Source: Halieaceae bacterium
GTDB lineage: Bacteria; Pseudomonadota; Gammaproteobacteria; Pseudomonadales; Halieaceae
Direction: 5' to 3'
NCBI GenBank assembly: GCA_028280635.1
Contig: JANQLM010000087.1
Location: 1 to 48,512, forward strand
DNA: 48,512 bases
Shown here: positions 19,009 through 27,685 of the stretch, piece by piece
Numbering within the stretch: the stretch's first letter is position 1
How the letters are laid out: the number at the start of each line of letters is the position of its first letter
Position numbers and translations under genes: made by a program
Notes under the pieces: generated by a model
What the model was told of the DNA's origin: nothing
The model's database searches: none
What the model saw: the letters and a program-made list of their open reading frames with translations, nothing else

Positions 19009-20186
19009 CAGGCGACCTCGAACAGGCCGGCCGCGCCCATACCGCCGCCGATGCACATGGTGACAACCACGTACTTGACGCCGCGGCGCTTGCCCTCGAT
19101 CAGGGCGTGCCCAACCATGCGCGAGCCGCTCATGCCGTAGGGATGACCGATCGAGATCGCGCCACCGTTGACATTGAGCTTGTCATTGTCGATACCGAGC
19201 TGATCGCGGCAGTAAATCACCTGCACGGCAAAGGCTTCGTTCAACTCCCACAGGCCGATGTCGTCGACGCTGAGGCCGTGCTGCTTGAGCAGCTTGGGTA
19301 CGGCAAAGACCGGCCCGATACCCATCTCGTCCGGTTCACAACCGGCCACGGCCAGGCCGCGGTAGATGCCCAGCGGCTCCAGGCCTTTCTGCTCCGCCAG
19401 TTTTGCGTCCATCACCACCTGCGCGGAAGAACCGTCAGACAGCTGCGAGGCGTTACCCGCGGTGATCGTGCCGCCCTCGATCACGGTCTTCAGGCCGGCC
19501 AGGCCTTCTGCCGTGGTGGCGCGCACGCCTTCGTCGGCGGACACGGTGGCCTCGGCTTCGCCCTGCTCACCGGTCTCCTTGTCCCAGGTGATGCGGGTGC
19601 AGGTGACCGGCACCAGTTCATCATCGTACTTGCCCGCCTCATAGGCGGCCGCAGTACGGGTTTGCGACTGCAGGCCGTATTCGTCCATCTGCTCGCGGGT
19701 GATGCCGTAGCGGTCGGCCACCACTTCCGCGGTCTGCAGCATGGGCATGTGGATATGCGGGTGCATCGCGACCAGCTCTTCGTCGCCGGCGCGGTGCAGG
19801 TTCATGTGCTCGTTTTGCACCAGGCTGATGGACTCAAGGCCACCGCCGACTACCACACTCATGCCGTCATGGATGATCTGTTTGGCAGCAGTGGCCACAG
19901 CCATCAGGCCGGAGGAACACTGGCGGTCGATGCTCATGCCGGCCACGGTGACCGGGCAGCCGGCGCGCAGCGCCACCTGTCGAGCAATGTTCTGGCCGGT
20001 AGCGCCCTGCTGCAGGGCAGCGCCCATGATCACGTCATCGATTTCAGCGGGGTCTATACCGGCGCGCTTGATGGCTTCGGATACCGAGGCCGCGCCCAGG
20101 CTGGCGCCGGCGAGGTTGTTGAAGCCGCCCCGGTAGGCCTTGCCAATCGGGGTGCGGGCGGTGGAAACAATAACTGCGTCTGTCAT
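19008..20186 (-). CDS. Thiolase (acetyl-CoA acyltransferase)
   Basis: Degradative-type thiolase of 392 residues that cleaves 3-ketoacyl-CoA with CoA. The nucleophile is Cys90 in [12 protein letters not shown]. The C-terminal [18 protein letters not shown] and [15 protein letters not shown] carry the catalytic His and second Cys. The GHPYG variant replaces the common GHPxGxTG. The order MaoC-SDR-thiolase gives hydration, oxidation and cleavage steps of a beta-oxidation cycle. It is 117 bp downstream of the SDR, with a hairpin in the gap. Confidence 0.93.
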   Translation of the reverse strand: MTDAVIVSTARTPIGKAYRGGFNNLAGASLGAASVSEAIKRAGIDPAEIDDVIMGAALQQGATGQNIARQVALRAGCPVTVAGMSIDRQCSSGLMAVATAAKQIIHDGMSVVVGGGLESISLVQNEHMNLHRAGDEELVAMHPHIHMPMLQTAEVVADRYGITREQMDEYGLQSQTRTAAAYEAGKYDDELVPVTCTRITWDKETGEQGEAEATVSADEGVRATTAEGLAGLKTVIEGGTITAGNASQLSDGSSAQVVMDAKLAEQKGLEPLGIYRGLAVAGCEPDEMGIGPVFAVPKLLKQHGLSVDDIGLWELNEAFAVQVIYCRDQLGIDNDKLNVNGGAISIGHPYGMSGSRMVGHALIEGKRRGVKYVVVTMCIGGGMGAAGLFEVA

Positions 20187-20248
20187 AACTTTTCTCCTGT
20201 CTCACCCGCTAGCACGGGCGGAAAACGTGAATCTGTATGCGGTCGGAA

Positions 20249-20278
20249 AGGCCCCCTCACGAGTTCGTGAAAGGGCCT
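20249..20278 (-). terminator. Intra-operon hairpin between SDR and thiolase
   Basis: On the minus strand a 12-bp stem (GGCCCTTTCACG with CGTGAGGGGGCC, two G-U pairs) closes on AACT and is followed by TTTCC. It looks like a weak intrinsic terminator or an RNA-processing hairpin that could lower downstream expression relative to maoC and the SDR. Confidence 0.5.
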
Positions 20279-20302
20279 GAGCCTCGTGGAGGCATGCGCC
20301 AA

Positions 20303-21223
20303 CTAGCTGAGATCGATCCCCAGAGCCTCGGCAGCCATGCCGGTGAACTTCAGGGTCTGCTCGAAACCGGCCTGCGGCACGGCTTCGTTGTCGGTATTGG
20401 TGATGTCGCCCCAGTGGGCGGCAATGCCTTCCGGGGTCTGGTCTTCCGGCGCGAGGTAGGCGCCGTGGGTTTCGACCAGCTTCACCACCGAGTAACAGCC
20501 TGCGCCGGCCGCAATAATCGTGCGGTTGGGGCCGTCTTCGCTGACCATGTAGAGCACAGCCGGAGTCACCGTTTCCGGGGTCAACAGGTCGAAAGCCTTC
20601 TCGGGGATCAGGCCCTCGGTCATGCGGGTCCCGGCGGTGGGGGCCAGGGCGTTGACCTTGATGTTGTACTTCGCGCCTTCCTGGCACAGGGTGTTCATAG
20701 CGCCGATGACGCCCATTTTCGCCGAGCCGTAGTTGGTCTGGCCGAAGTTGCCGTACAGGCCGCTGGATGACGTGGTCATAACGATACGGCCATAAGCCTG
20801 CTCGCGCATCACGTCCCAGACTGCCTTGGTGCAGTTGATGGAGCCCATGAGGTGCACATCCAGCACCATCTTGAAATCATCCAGGGAGCCCTTGGCGAAG
20901 CTCTTGTCGCGCAGGATGCCGGCGTTGTTCACCAGGATGTCGATACGCCCCCACTGGTAGATGGCCTGCTTGACCATGGCCTCGACCTCGTCGTACTTGG
21001 CGACATTGGCGCCGTTGGCGATGGCCTCGCCGCCAAGAGCCTCGATTTCCGCGACTACAGCCTTGGCGGCTTCGCTGGATCCGCCAGTGCCATCAGCGGC
21101 ACCGCCCAGGTCATTGATAACCACCCTGGCGCCGCGCTTGGCGAGTTCGATGGCGTGGCTGCGGCCCAGTCCGCCGCCGGAACCGGTGACAATGGCGACC
21201 TTGCCTTCGTATGAAATGCTCAT
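20303..21223 (-). CDS. SDR resembling the (3R)-hydroxyacyl-CoA dehydrogenase domain of MFE-2/HSD17B4
   Basis: SDR of 306 residues, longer than classical SDRs. The cofactor loop is VTGSGGGLGRSHAIEL, and RVVINDLGGAADGTGGSS is characteristic of MFE-2 type dehydrogenases, where the Asp selects NAD. NNAGILRDKSFAKG and YGSAKMGVIGAMNTL (YxxxK) are diagnostic. The C-terminal ~60 residues extend beyond the SDR core. It would oxidise (3R)-hydroxyacyl-CoA, matching the R-specific MaoC hydratase 10 bp upstream. Together they form an MFE-2-like split pathway. Confidence 0.92.
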   Translation of the reverse strand: MSISYEGKVAIVTGSGGGLGRSHAIELAKRGARVVINDLGGAADGTGGSSEAAKAVVAEIEALGGEAIANGANVAKYDEVEAMVKQAIYQWGRIDILVNNAGILRDKSFAKGSLDDFKMVLDVHLMGSINCTKAVWDVMREQAYGRIVMTTSSSGLYGNFGQTNYGSAKMGVIGAMNTLCQEGAKYNIKVNALAPTAGTRMTEGLIPEKAFDLLTPETVTPAVLYMVSEDGPNRTIIAAGAGCYSVVKLVETHGAYLAPEDQTPEGIAAHWGDITNTDNEAVPQAGFEQTLKFTGMAAEALGIDLS

Positions 21224-21233
21224 TGCTGACTCC

Positions 21234-21698
21234 TTAACCCGTAAACACCATGGAGAGCCACTCGCAGGCCAGCGCCGGCGTTTCCTCGCCCTCGATTTCT
21301 ACCGTAATGTTCTGTTTGACCAGGAAACGGTTGTCATCCTTCTGCTGGATGTCCGCGATTTCCACGTGGGCGCGCACCTTCTTGCCGGCGCGAACCGGCG
21401 CCAGGAAACGCACCTTGTCGAAACCGTAGTTGACGCCCATCACCACGCCCTCCGGCATCACGCCAAGGCCTGAGGTCATCGGCACCAGGCAGGACAGGGT
21501 CAGGAAGCCGTGAGCGATGGTGCCGCCGAACGGCGTCTGCTTGGCGGCTTCCTCGTCGACGTGGATAAACTGGTGATCGTCGGTGCAATCGGCGAATTCA
21601 TTGATGCGCTCTTGGGTCAGTTCGGTCCAGGGGCCGGGTTCGAACTTCTGCCCAACGCAGCTCAAAAACTCATCTTTAGGTACGACTTGTACGCCCAT
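21234..21698 (-). CDS. MaoC family (R)-enoyl-CoA hydratase
   Basis: Hotdog-fold hydratase of 154 residues. The hydratase-2 motif is in the DDHQFIHVDEEAAKQTPFGGTIAHGFLTL segment, with the catalytic Asp/His pair (D-x4-H form). It hydrates trans-2-enoyl-CoA to the (3R)-hydroxy product. First gene of the operon, with an AAGGA Shine-Dalgarno and a ~90-nt leader from the promoter at 21795-21823. The SDR partner follows directly. Confidence 0.92.
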   Translation of the reverse strand: MGVQVVPKDEFLSCVGQKFEPGPWTELTQERINEFADCTDDHQFIHVDEEAAKQTPFGGTIAHGFLTLSCLVPMTSGLGVMPEGVVMGVNYGFDKVRFLAPVRAGKKVRAHVEIADIQQKDDNRFLVKQNITVEIEGEETPALACEWLSMVFTG

Positions 21699-21780
21699 GA
21701 ACAGGGTTCCTTCGTTGGTGGGTGAGGCAGCCCTACAGTGTAGTCCACGCGCGGCAGGCGGCGCGGGTCGAGGCCTGCGA

Positions 21781-21827
21781 AAAAAGGGATTTGAACATAC
21801 AGTATGAAATTACGACTTTCAAGTATA
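21781..21827 (-). promoter_or_regulatory. Promoter/operator of the maoC operon (copy 1 of a shared element)
   Basis: Minus-strand -35 TTGAAA (21823-21818), 17-bp spacer, -10 TATGTT (21800-21795). An 11-bp palindrome CATACAGTATG (21797-21807) overlaps the -10. The block 21781-21807 is identical over 27 bp to 48004-48030, and the downstream CAAGTAT (21821-21827) recurs at the same 13-bp distance. This is strong evidence for a common transcription factor site. Confidence 0.8.
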
Positions 21828-21842
21828 CCGAGGGGTGGAACA

Positions 21843-21872
21843 TTGCTGCGACAGGGGCGCTGGCGGCATAAT
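21843..21872 (+). promoter_or_regulatory. Candidate promoter for the small secreted protein gene
   Basis: Plus-strand TTGCTG (21843-21848), 18-bp spacer and CATAAT (21867-21872). The start would be about 21879, 33 nt before the ATG. The -35 is weak. Confidence 0.4.
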
Positions 21873-21911
21873 GCGCAGCCATAGCGAACAGCACCTCACG
21901 GTTACCTATAT

Positions 21912-22367
21912 ATGAAGAACGTTGCAGTTATCCTGCTCGGCCTGCTGGCCGCAACCGCCATCGCCGAAGAGAAATTCCCGGGCATTGAAAACCTGATGAC
22001 CGCCAGGGAATTCCGGGACGCGGGGCTCGACCAACTGGACGAGCGCGAGTTAAAGGCGCTCAACGCCTGGCTGCTCAACTACACCGCCGGTGAAGCCGCG
22101 GTGCTGATCCAGTCCAACGACGAAGTGAAGAAAGCCAAGGCCGAGGCAGAAATCGTGTCCAATATCAAAGGCGATTTCACCGGCTGGACCGGGGAGACCG
22201 TGTTCAGGCTGGAAAACGGCCAGATCTGGCGCCAACGCCTGTCCGGGCGCTACAAATACTCCGGACCACCCAACCCGGAAGTGCGTATCTCCCGGAACTT
22301 CATGGGCTTCTACAAGATGACGGTAACCGACACCGGCAAGAGCATCGGCGTCAAACTCGTCAATTGA
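21912..22367 (+). CDS. Small secreted protein of unknown function
   Basis: A 151-residue protein with a clear signal peptide MKNVAVILLGLLAATAIA, probably cleaved before EEKFPG. The mature part starts with a helical region (NLMTAREFRDAGLDQLDERELKALNAWLLNYTAGEA), and a low-complexity Lys/Glu helix follows. The C-terminal half is beta-rich: GWTGETVFRLENGQIWRQ, then VRISRNFMGFYKMTV. No catalytic motif or lipobox is visible. I do not recognise a named family. It diverges from maoC and precedes the TonB receptor by 266 bp. Confidence 0.8.
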   Translation: MKNVAVILLGLLAATAIAEEKFPGIENLMTAREFRDAGLDQLDERELKALNAWLLNYTAGEAAVLIQSNDEVKKAKAEAEIVSNIKGDFTGWTGETVFRLENGQIWRQRLSGRYKYSGPPNPEVRISRNFMGFYKMTVTDTGKSIGVKLVN

Positions 22368-22374
22368 TGACCAC

Positions 22375-22395
22375 CGGCGCCGTTAGCCGGCGCCG
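22375..22395 (+). terminator. GC-rich hairpin after the small secreted protein
   Basis: CGGCGCC-GTTAGCC-GGCGCCG forms a 7-bp stem 8 bp after the stop. It is followed by C-rich sequence, not a T-tract, so Rho-independent termination is doubtful. The rest of the gap (22396-22633) contains no gene. It ends in an A-run and a CAGGGGA Shine-Dalgarno for the receptor. Confidence 0.4.
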
Positions 22396-22633
22396 CCCCC
22401 CTTCCCCAGGCTACCGGGCAGTTCCCTCCACGGCGACTCATTAGTGGGCGCTACGCCGCCAGGCGGCATCCAACTTAGTTCCCCGAGTGTGAATTTTTTA
22501 CAAACTTCGATTTGGGGATTCGTTGAGGGACTTGTGCGTTCATGCGTTAATTCGGTACGGCTCGCAGAGTGCACTTATCCTGTGCGCTCAGAGCTCACAT
22601 CAGATCTGAAAAAAAATTCACAGGGGAATCAAT

Positions 22634-25507
22634 ATGTTGTCCAAAAAACCACTTGCCCTGGCTGTGAATGCTGCACTGGGAGTCGCTTCTGCGATGACCG
22701 TGCCGCAAGTCATGGCGCAAGAAGACGCCTCTCTTGAAGAGGTGATTGTTACCGGATCGCGTATCCAACGCGCGAACCTGGTGACCTCCAGCCCGGTTCA
22801 GCAGCTCGACGCTGAACAGCTGGCCTTCACCGGTGTTACCCGGGTGGAAGACGTACTGTCTCAGCTGCCTCAGGTAACCCTGGACCAGTCATCCGGTCAG
22901 GCGATTGAGTCTATCGGTACTGCCACCATGGAACTGCGCCAGCTCGGCTCCAGCCGTACGCTGGTTCTGTTGAACGGCCGTCGCCTGCCGACCAACTCGC
23001 CGCTCGACACCAACTCCGGTGCTGACCTCAACTTCATCCCGATGCAGTTGGTCAAGCGCGTGGAAGTTCTGACCGGTGGTGCATCTTCCACCTACGGCCC
23101 GGACGCTGTGGCCGGTGTTGTTAACTTCATCATGGTTGACGACTTCGAAGGCGTTAAGCTGGACTACCAGTTCAGCCAGTACCGTCACGACAATGACGGT
23201 GGCTTTATCCCGGATAACGCCGCTGCTGCTGGCTTCCCGTTTGCCAATGACACCGCCAATGACGGTGACATCGATGACATCAGCTTCGTCATCGGCGGCA
23301 ACCTGAACGAAGGCCGCGGTAACATCACCGCCTACGCCACCTACCGTGACATCGAAGGCATCACCCAGTCCGAGCGCGACTACAGCGCCTGTGCTATCCG
23401 CTCTCGCAGCGGCCCCTGCCTGGGTTCCGGCACCAACGAAGCCGGCAGCTTCTACTTCGAGAACGACGGCTTCCTGGCGCCTTACAATGTGTCAGGCACG
23501 GAATTCGAAGAAGGCTTCGGCCCGCTGTTCAACTTCGCACCGCCCAGCTTCCTGCAACGCCCGGACGAGCGGACCACGCTTGGTGCCCTGGCGCGCTACG
23601 AGCTGAACGAGCAGGTTGAGGTGTACTCTGAACTGATGTTCATGGACAACCGCTCCGTCGCCCAGTTCGGCCCGGCCGGTGTGTTCTTCAACACCCTGGA
23701 CTTTAACTGCGGCAACCCGTTCCTGTCTGACGGCCAGCGCGACATCGTCGGCTGTACCGGTCAGCCGGACGACACCATGGTGCAGACCATCTTCGGTCGT
23801 CGTAACGTCGAAGGCGGCCCGCGTTTCGGTGATATTCGCCACACCACCTACCGCGGCCTGTTCGGCCTGCGTGGCGACATCAACGACACCTGGAGCTACG
23901 ACGTTTCCTACCAGTACTCCGAAGTGGACATGCGTACCCGGAACGGCAACTACGTAAACGTTGCTAACGTTGACGACGCACTGGACGTCAATCCCGACGG
24001 TACCTGTATGTCCAGCGACCCGAACTGTGTGCCCTACAACATCTTCCAGACCGGCGGCGTCACCGAGGAAGCACTGGGCTGGATTGGCCAGCAGTACTTC
24101 GAGCGCGGCACCACCGACCAGGAGATCTTCCAGGGCTTCGTCACCGGCGACCTGGGTGACTACGGCGTGACCCTGCCGTGGGCCGAGAACGGTGTATCTG
24201 TGGTCCTCGGTTTCGAGTACCGCGAAGAGTCCATCGAGTACCGGCCTGACGACGCCGCCCTGGCGGGCACCGTTGGCGGCCTGGGCGCAGCACTGACGCC
24301 GATCTCCGGTGAGTACGACGTAACGGAATTCTTCGCAGAAGCCAGCATCCCGCTGGTGGAAGGCAAGGACTTCATGCAGGCTGTCGTTCTGGACCTCGGC
24401 TACCGCTACTCTGACTACGATCCTTCCGGCGAAACCACGGACACCTACAAGGTAGCCCTGGGCTGGGATATCAACGAGCAGATCAAGCTGCGTGGTAGCT
24501 ACCAGCGTGCCGTACGTGCGCCGAACCTGGTTGACCAGTTCGAGCCGGTATCCGGTACCCTTTTCGCCATGGACAACGACCCCTGTGGCGGCGTTGTTAA
24601 CGGCGTCAGCCAGCGCGGTTACACCTTCGAACAGTGCGCCAACTCCGGCGTAAGCCAGGCGATCTGGGATCTGGGTGGTCCGAGCGACTCTCCGGCGGCC
24701 CAGTACAACACCATCCGTGGTGGTGATCCCAACCTGTCGCCGGAAGAAGCTGACACCTACAGCTTCGGCTTCATCCTGTCGCCGAACTTCCTGCCGGGCT
24801 TCACGGCCTCTGTCGACTACTACGACATCAAGGTGGAAGACGCGATCACCAGCATCGACCAGGAAACCACCCTGATCGAATGTATCGAGACTGGCGATCC
24901 GCTGTTCTGTGACTCGGTATCTCGTGGCACCAACGATACGCTGTGGCTTGGCCTCGCCGCTCCCGGCAACGGTATCAATGCCCGGTCCGCCAACATCGGC
25001 TTCTTCCAGACCAAGGGTGTGGACGTTGAGCTGACCTACAACGTCGATATCGGCGAGTGGGGCAGCCTGAACTTCGTCAACATCTACGGTTACGTGGATG
25101 AGTGGGTACAGGAGCAGTACGACGGTGCAGGTGAAACGAACTGTGAAGGCGTATACGGCGGACCTTGTGTACTGCCGCTGCCGGAAAACAGGAACCGCTT
25201 CGCCGCCACCTGGGCGACTCCCTGGGACCTCACGGTCAACCTGACCTGGCGTTACATCGACGGTGTGGATCAGGTCGGTACCTCCGGTACTCCGATCGAC
25301 ATCGACTCCCAGGACTACATCGACCTGGCAGCCACCTGGGCCGTCACCGACTACGCGACCCTGCGTCTGGGTATGAACAACGTAATGGATGAACAGCCTC
25401 CGTTCGTTGCTCAGGGTGTAACCGCTCGTGAGAACGGTAACACCTACCCCGGCATCTACGACCCGCTGGGTCAGTACTGGTTCGCCGGTGTCACCATGCA
25501 GTTCTAA
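22634..25507 (+). CDS. TonB-dependent outer-membrane receptor
   Basis: A 957-residue TonB-dependent transporter. The signal peptide runs to about VMAQ (residue 29). A TonB-box-like stretch EDASLEEVIVTGSRIQRA follows, then the plug domain (VEDVLSQLPQVTL, LVLLNGRRLPTN, RVEVLTGGASSTYGPDAVAGVVNFIM). The 22-strand barrel ends GQYWFAGVTMQF, with the terminal aromatic needed for outer-membrane insertion. The IVTGSRI type is common in marine Gammaproteobacteria and usually imports oligomeric or large ligands. No SusD, sugar-hydrolase or siderophore gene is adjacent. Instead, TPR-fused modifying enzymes follow. Codon use (GGT, CGT, AAC) suggests high expression. Confidence 0.95.
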   Translation: MLSKKPLALAVNAALGVASAMTVPQVMAQEDASLEEVIVTGSRIQRANLVTSSPVQQLDAEQLAFTGVTRVEDVLSQLPQVTLDQSSGQAIESIGTATMELRQLGSSRTLVLLNGRRLPTNSPLDTNSGADLNFIPMQLVKRVEVLTGGASSTYGPDAVAGVVNFIMVDDFEGVKLDYQFSQYRHDNDGGFIPDNAAAAGFPFANDTANDGDIDDISFVIGGNLNEGRGNITAYATYRDIEGITQSERDYSACAIRSRSGPCLGSGTNEAGSFYFENDGFLAPYNVSGTEFEEGFGPLFNFAPPSFLQRPDERTTLGALARYELNEQVEVYSELMFMDNRSVAQFGPAGVFFNTLDFNCGNPFLSDGQRDIVGCTGQPDDTMVQTIFGRRNVEGGPRFGDIRHTTYRGLFGLRGDINDTWSYDVSYQYSEVDMRTRNGNYVNVANVDDALDVNPDGTCMSSDPNCVPYNIFQTGGVTEEALGWIGQQYFERGTTDQEIFQGFVTGDLGDYGVTLPWAENGVSVVLGFEYREESIEYRPDDAALAGTVGGLGAALTPISGEYDVTEFFAEASIPLVEGKDFMQAVVLDLGYRYSDYDPSGETTDTYKVALGWDINEQIKLRGSYQRAVRAPNLVDQFEPVSGTLFAMDNDPCGGVVNGVSQRGYTFEQCANSGVSQAIWDLGGPSDSPAAQYNTIRGGDPNLSPEEADTYSFGFILSPNFLPGFTASVDYYDIKVEDAITSIDQETTLIECIETGDPLFCDSVSRGTNDTLWLGLAAPGNGINARSANIGFFQTKGVDVELTYNVDIGEWGSLNFVNIYGYVDEWVQEQYDGAGETNCEGVYGGPCVLPLPENRNRFAATWATPWDLTVNLTWRYIDGVDQVGTSGTPIDIDSQDYIDLAATWAVTDYATLRLGMNNVMDEQPPFVAQGVTARENGNTYPGIYDPLGQYWFAGVTMQF

Positions 25508-25520
25508 GCGCTGCACCTGA

Positions 25521-25572
25521 GTGGAGGCAACTCCACCCAAGGAAAAGGCGGGCGCAAGCCCGCCTTTTTTTT
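25521..25572 (+). terminator. Intrinsic terminator after the TonB receptor
   Basis: GGCGGGC-GCAA-GCCCGCC (25547-25564) is followed by eight T. A second small hairpin GTGGAG-GCAA-CTCCAC sits just before it at 25521-25536. A strong Rho-independent terminator that separates the receptor from the TPR genes. Confidence 0.92.
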
Positions 25573-25584
25573 GCCTGTCCTTTT

Positions 25585-25648
25585 ACAAGACCGCCGCAGG
25601 CGCAATACAAGAACGCCGCAGGCGCAATACAAGAACGCCGCAGGCGCA
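25585..25648. repeat. 22-bp tandem repeat, about three copies
   Basis: Units start at 25585, 25607 and 25629 with pattern ACAAGA-A/C-CGCCGCAGGCGCAAT. The first differs at one base and the third is truncated. A degenerate fourth piece (GAACCGCCGCAGACGC) lies near 25675. It sits directly after the receptor terminator, in the gap before the TPR-oxygenase gene. Each unit contains a short GCCGCAGGCG self-complementary core. Confidence 0.8.
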
Positions 25649-25782
25649 CTGTGTGCCCGCCACTGGCTTACTGCAGAACCGCCGCAGACGCTGATACCAC
25701 TACAGCGAAGGCAGCTTAATCCATACGCGGAAGGCGCATTTGTGCGATAATCGCGCGCTTCGCAAGCAATCCCTCCAGGCAC

Positions 25783-27627
25783 ATGACCAGCACCAGCGCT
25801 ACGCAGCCGGCCGAGCTTTTGCAGAAGGCCGCCACCGAACTCCAGTCCGGCCGTCTCAACGAGGCCGCCAAGACCTGCCATCAGATACTCGATACCTATC
25901 CCGGACAGCCCGATGCCCTGCATATGCTCGCCATGGCTGCCGCCAGCAGTGGCAGGCTGGATGACGCGGAAAAGCTGTTCCTTGAGGCGCTCAACCATGC
26001 GCCCAAGCGGCCCGACATCTTGGTCAACTTCGGCAACTTCCTGCGCAACCTGGGAAGAGTGGCGGACGCCCAGGTGCGTCTACGCAAGGCGGTCAGGATC
26101 GCGCCGGATTTCAGTGCCGCCTGGTACAACCTGGGGCTGCTGCTGCACTCGACATTTGAGATGCGCGAGGTGGTGAAGTGTGCGCAGAAGACCTGTGAAC
26201 TGGAGCCGACGCACGCCCCGGCCTGGGAACTGCTGGCCTCAGCGGAGCAGAAACTCGGCAACCCGGATGCCGCCATCCAGGCCTGTCGCGATGGCATGGC
26301 ACACACCCCGGACTCACCGCGGCTGAGCTATGCACTGGCCCAGCTTCTACGCCAGGAGTGCCAGTTCAGCGAGGCGGTAGATGCCTATCAACTGGCGCTG
26401 GAGAAAGGTTTCCGCAATCCGGAGCTGTTCATGAACATGGGCGAGGCGCTGGAGGAAACCGGCGAGGTAAGCCAGGCACTGGCTTGCCTGGATACCGGGC
26501 TCGAGCAGTATCCGGACAGCCCTGAATTGCATCGCACCCGCGCCCACATGGCCTGGTCATTCGGGGACGACAGCGACCCGGTGGCCCGGCTGCGCGACGC
26601 GACCCGGTCGCACTCCGACAATCCGCGCCTGTGGTACACGCTGGCACGACTGCTGGACCGGCTGGGTCGACGTGAAGAGAGCATAGAAACCATTGCCGAA
26701 GCTCGTGCCGCCGGGGCACCCGATGCGCCGGACCTGAACATGCAGGAGGCCCTGTGCCGCAGCTATGAAGGCAAAATTGAAGAGGCCACCGCGCTGTTTG
26801 AAAAAATGGTGGCAGCCTACCCGCAATATGTGGATGGGCGCCTGACCTATGCCGGCCACCTCCTGACCCACGGCGACCCCCGCGATGCGGAACAGCACTG
26901 CGCCGCGGTAATCGGCGAACAGCCTTTCAACCAGTTGGCCTGGTGTTATGCCGGCACGGCCTGGGAAATGCTCGGCGACGAACGCGGCCAGTGGCTGATG
27001 GACTATGAGAGGATGGTGCGCTCGGTCGTGGTGCCTCCGCCCGAGGGCTATGACAGCACCGCCAGCTTCTTCACCGATGTGCAGGCGGCCCTGGAAGAAC
27101 TGCACCACACCCAGGCTCACCCCATCGAGCAGAGCGTGCGCGGCGGCACCCAGACCAACGGCTTCCTGTTCCGGCTCAAACACCCGCTGCTGGCCACCGT
27201 GGAACAGCAGATTCGCATTGCCATCAAATCGGTACTGGCTGACTTCCCCCAGGATGCAGACCATCCCTTCTGGGCGCGCAGAATCCCCGACCCCCGCGGT
27301 GACGGCTTCCAGTTCTCCGGCGCCTGGTCGGTGCGCCTGCGCAGCGAGGGCTTCCATACCAATCACATCCACACCGAGGGCTGGATCAGCTCCGCGCTCT
27401 ATGTGGCACTGCCGGACGAGGTGCAGACCGGCGACGGCACCGAGGGCCACATCCAGTTCGGGGCACCCATGAGCGAGCTGGACCTGGACCTGCCTGCCCG
27501 GCGGGTGGTCAAACCGGAGGTGGGCACCCTGGCCCTGTTTCCCTCCTATATGTGGCACGGCACCATCCCCTTCCATTCAGAGCAGCCGCGTATCACCATT
27601 GCCTTCGACCTGGTACCCCAGAGTTGA
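25783..27627 (+). CDS. TPR protein with C-terminal 2OG-Fe(II) oxygenase domain
   Basis: Fusion of 614 residues. Residues ~5-400 are tandem TPRs (for example AWYNLGLLLHS and LFMNMGEALEETGEVSQAL). From about residue 415 a putative 2OG-Fe(II) oxygenase of the PF13759/TIGR02466 type follows. Fe-ligand candidates are in FHTNHIHTEGWIS (His525, His528, His530, Glu532), with His592 in SYMWHGTIPF and the 2-oxoglutarate Arg603 in PRITIAFD. No signal peptide, so cytoplasmic. The TPR part presumably docks a protein partner that is hydroxylated. It is followed 58 bp later by the TPR-sulfotransferase. Substrate unknown. Confidence 0.88.
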   Translation: MTSTSATQPAELLQKAATELQSGRLNEAAKTCHQILDTYPGQPDALHMLAMAAASSGRLDDAEKLFLEALNHAPKRPDILVNFGNFLRNLGRVADAQVRLRKAVRIAPDFSAAWYNLGLLLHSTFEMREVVKCAQKTCELEPTHAPAWELLASAEQKLGNPDAAIQACRDGMAHTPDSPRLSYALAQLLRQECQFSEAVDAYQLALEKGFRNPELFMNMGEALEETGEVSQALACLDTGLEQYPDSPELHRTRAHMAWSFGDDSDPVARLRDATRSHSDNPRLWYTLARLLDRLGRREESIETIAEARAAGAPDAPDLNMQEALCRSYEGKIEEATALFEKMVAAYPQYVDGRLTYAGHLLTHGDPRDAEQHCAAVIGEQPFNQLAWCYAGTAWEMLGDERGQWLMDYERMVRSVVVPPPEGYDSTASFFTDVQAALEELHHTQAHPIEQSVRGGTQTNGFLFRLKHPLLATVEQQIRIAIKSVLADFPQDADHPFWARRIPDPRGDGFQFSGAWSVRLRSEGFHTNHIHTEGWISSALYVALPDEVQTGDGTEGHIQFGAPMSELDLDLPARRVVKPEVGTLALFPSYMWHGTIPFHSEQPRITIAFDLVPQS

Positions 27628-27685
27628 GCAATAGACCCTGCAGGCCGGCCGCAATGAAGGCGACAGCAACAATGGAGAGACACTC

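Noticed and set aside
18954-20270. 438-codon plus-strand open frame opposite the thiolase
   Set aside because: Shadow frame; the thiolase has all catalytic motifs on the minus strand.
23492-25540. 682-codon minus-strand open frame opposite the TonB receptor
   Set aside because: Antisense shadow caused by codon bias; it has no ribosome site and the receptor is complete on the other strand.
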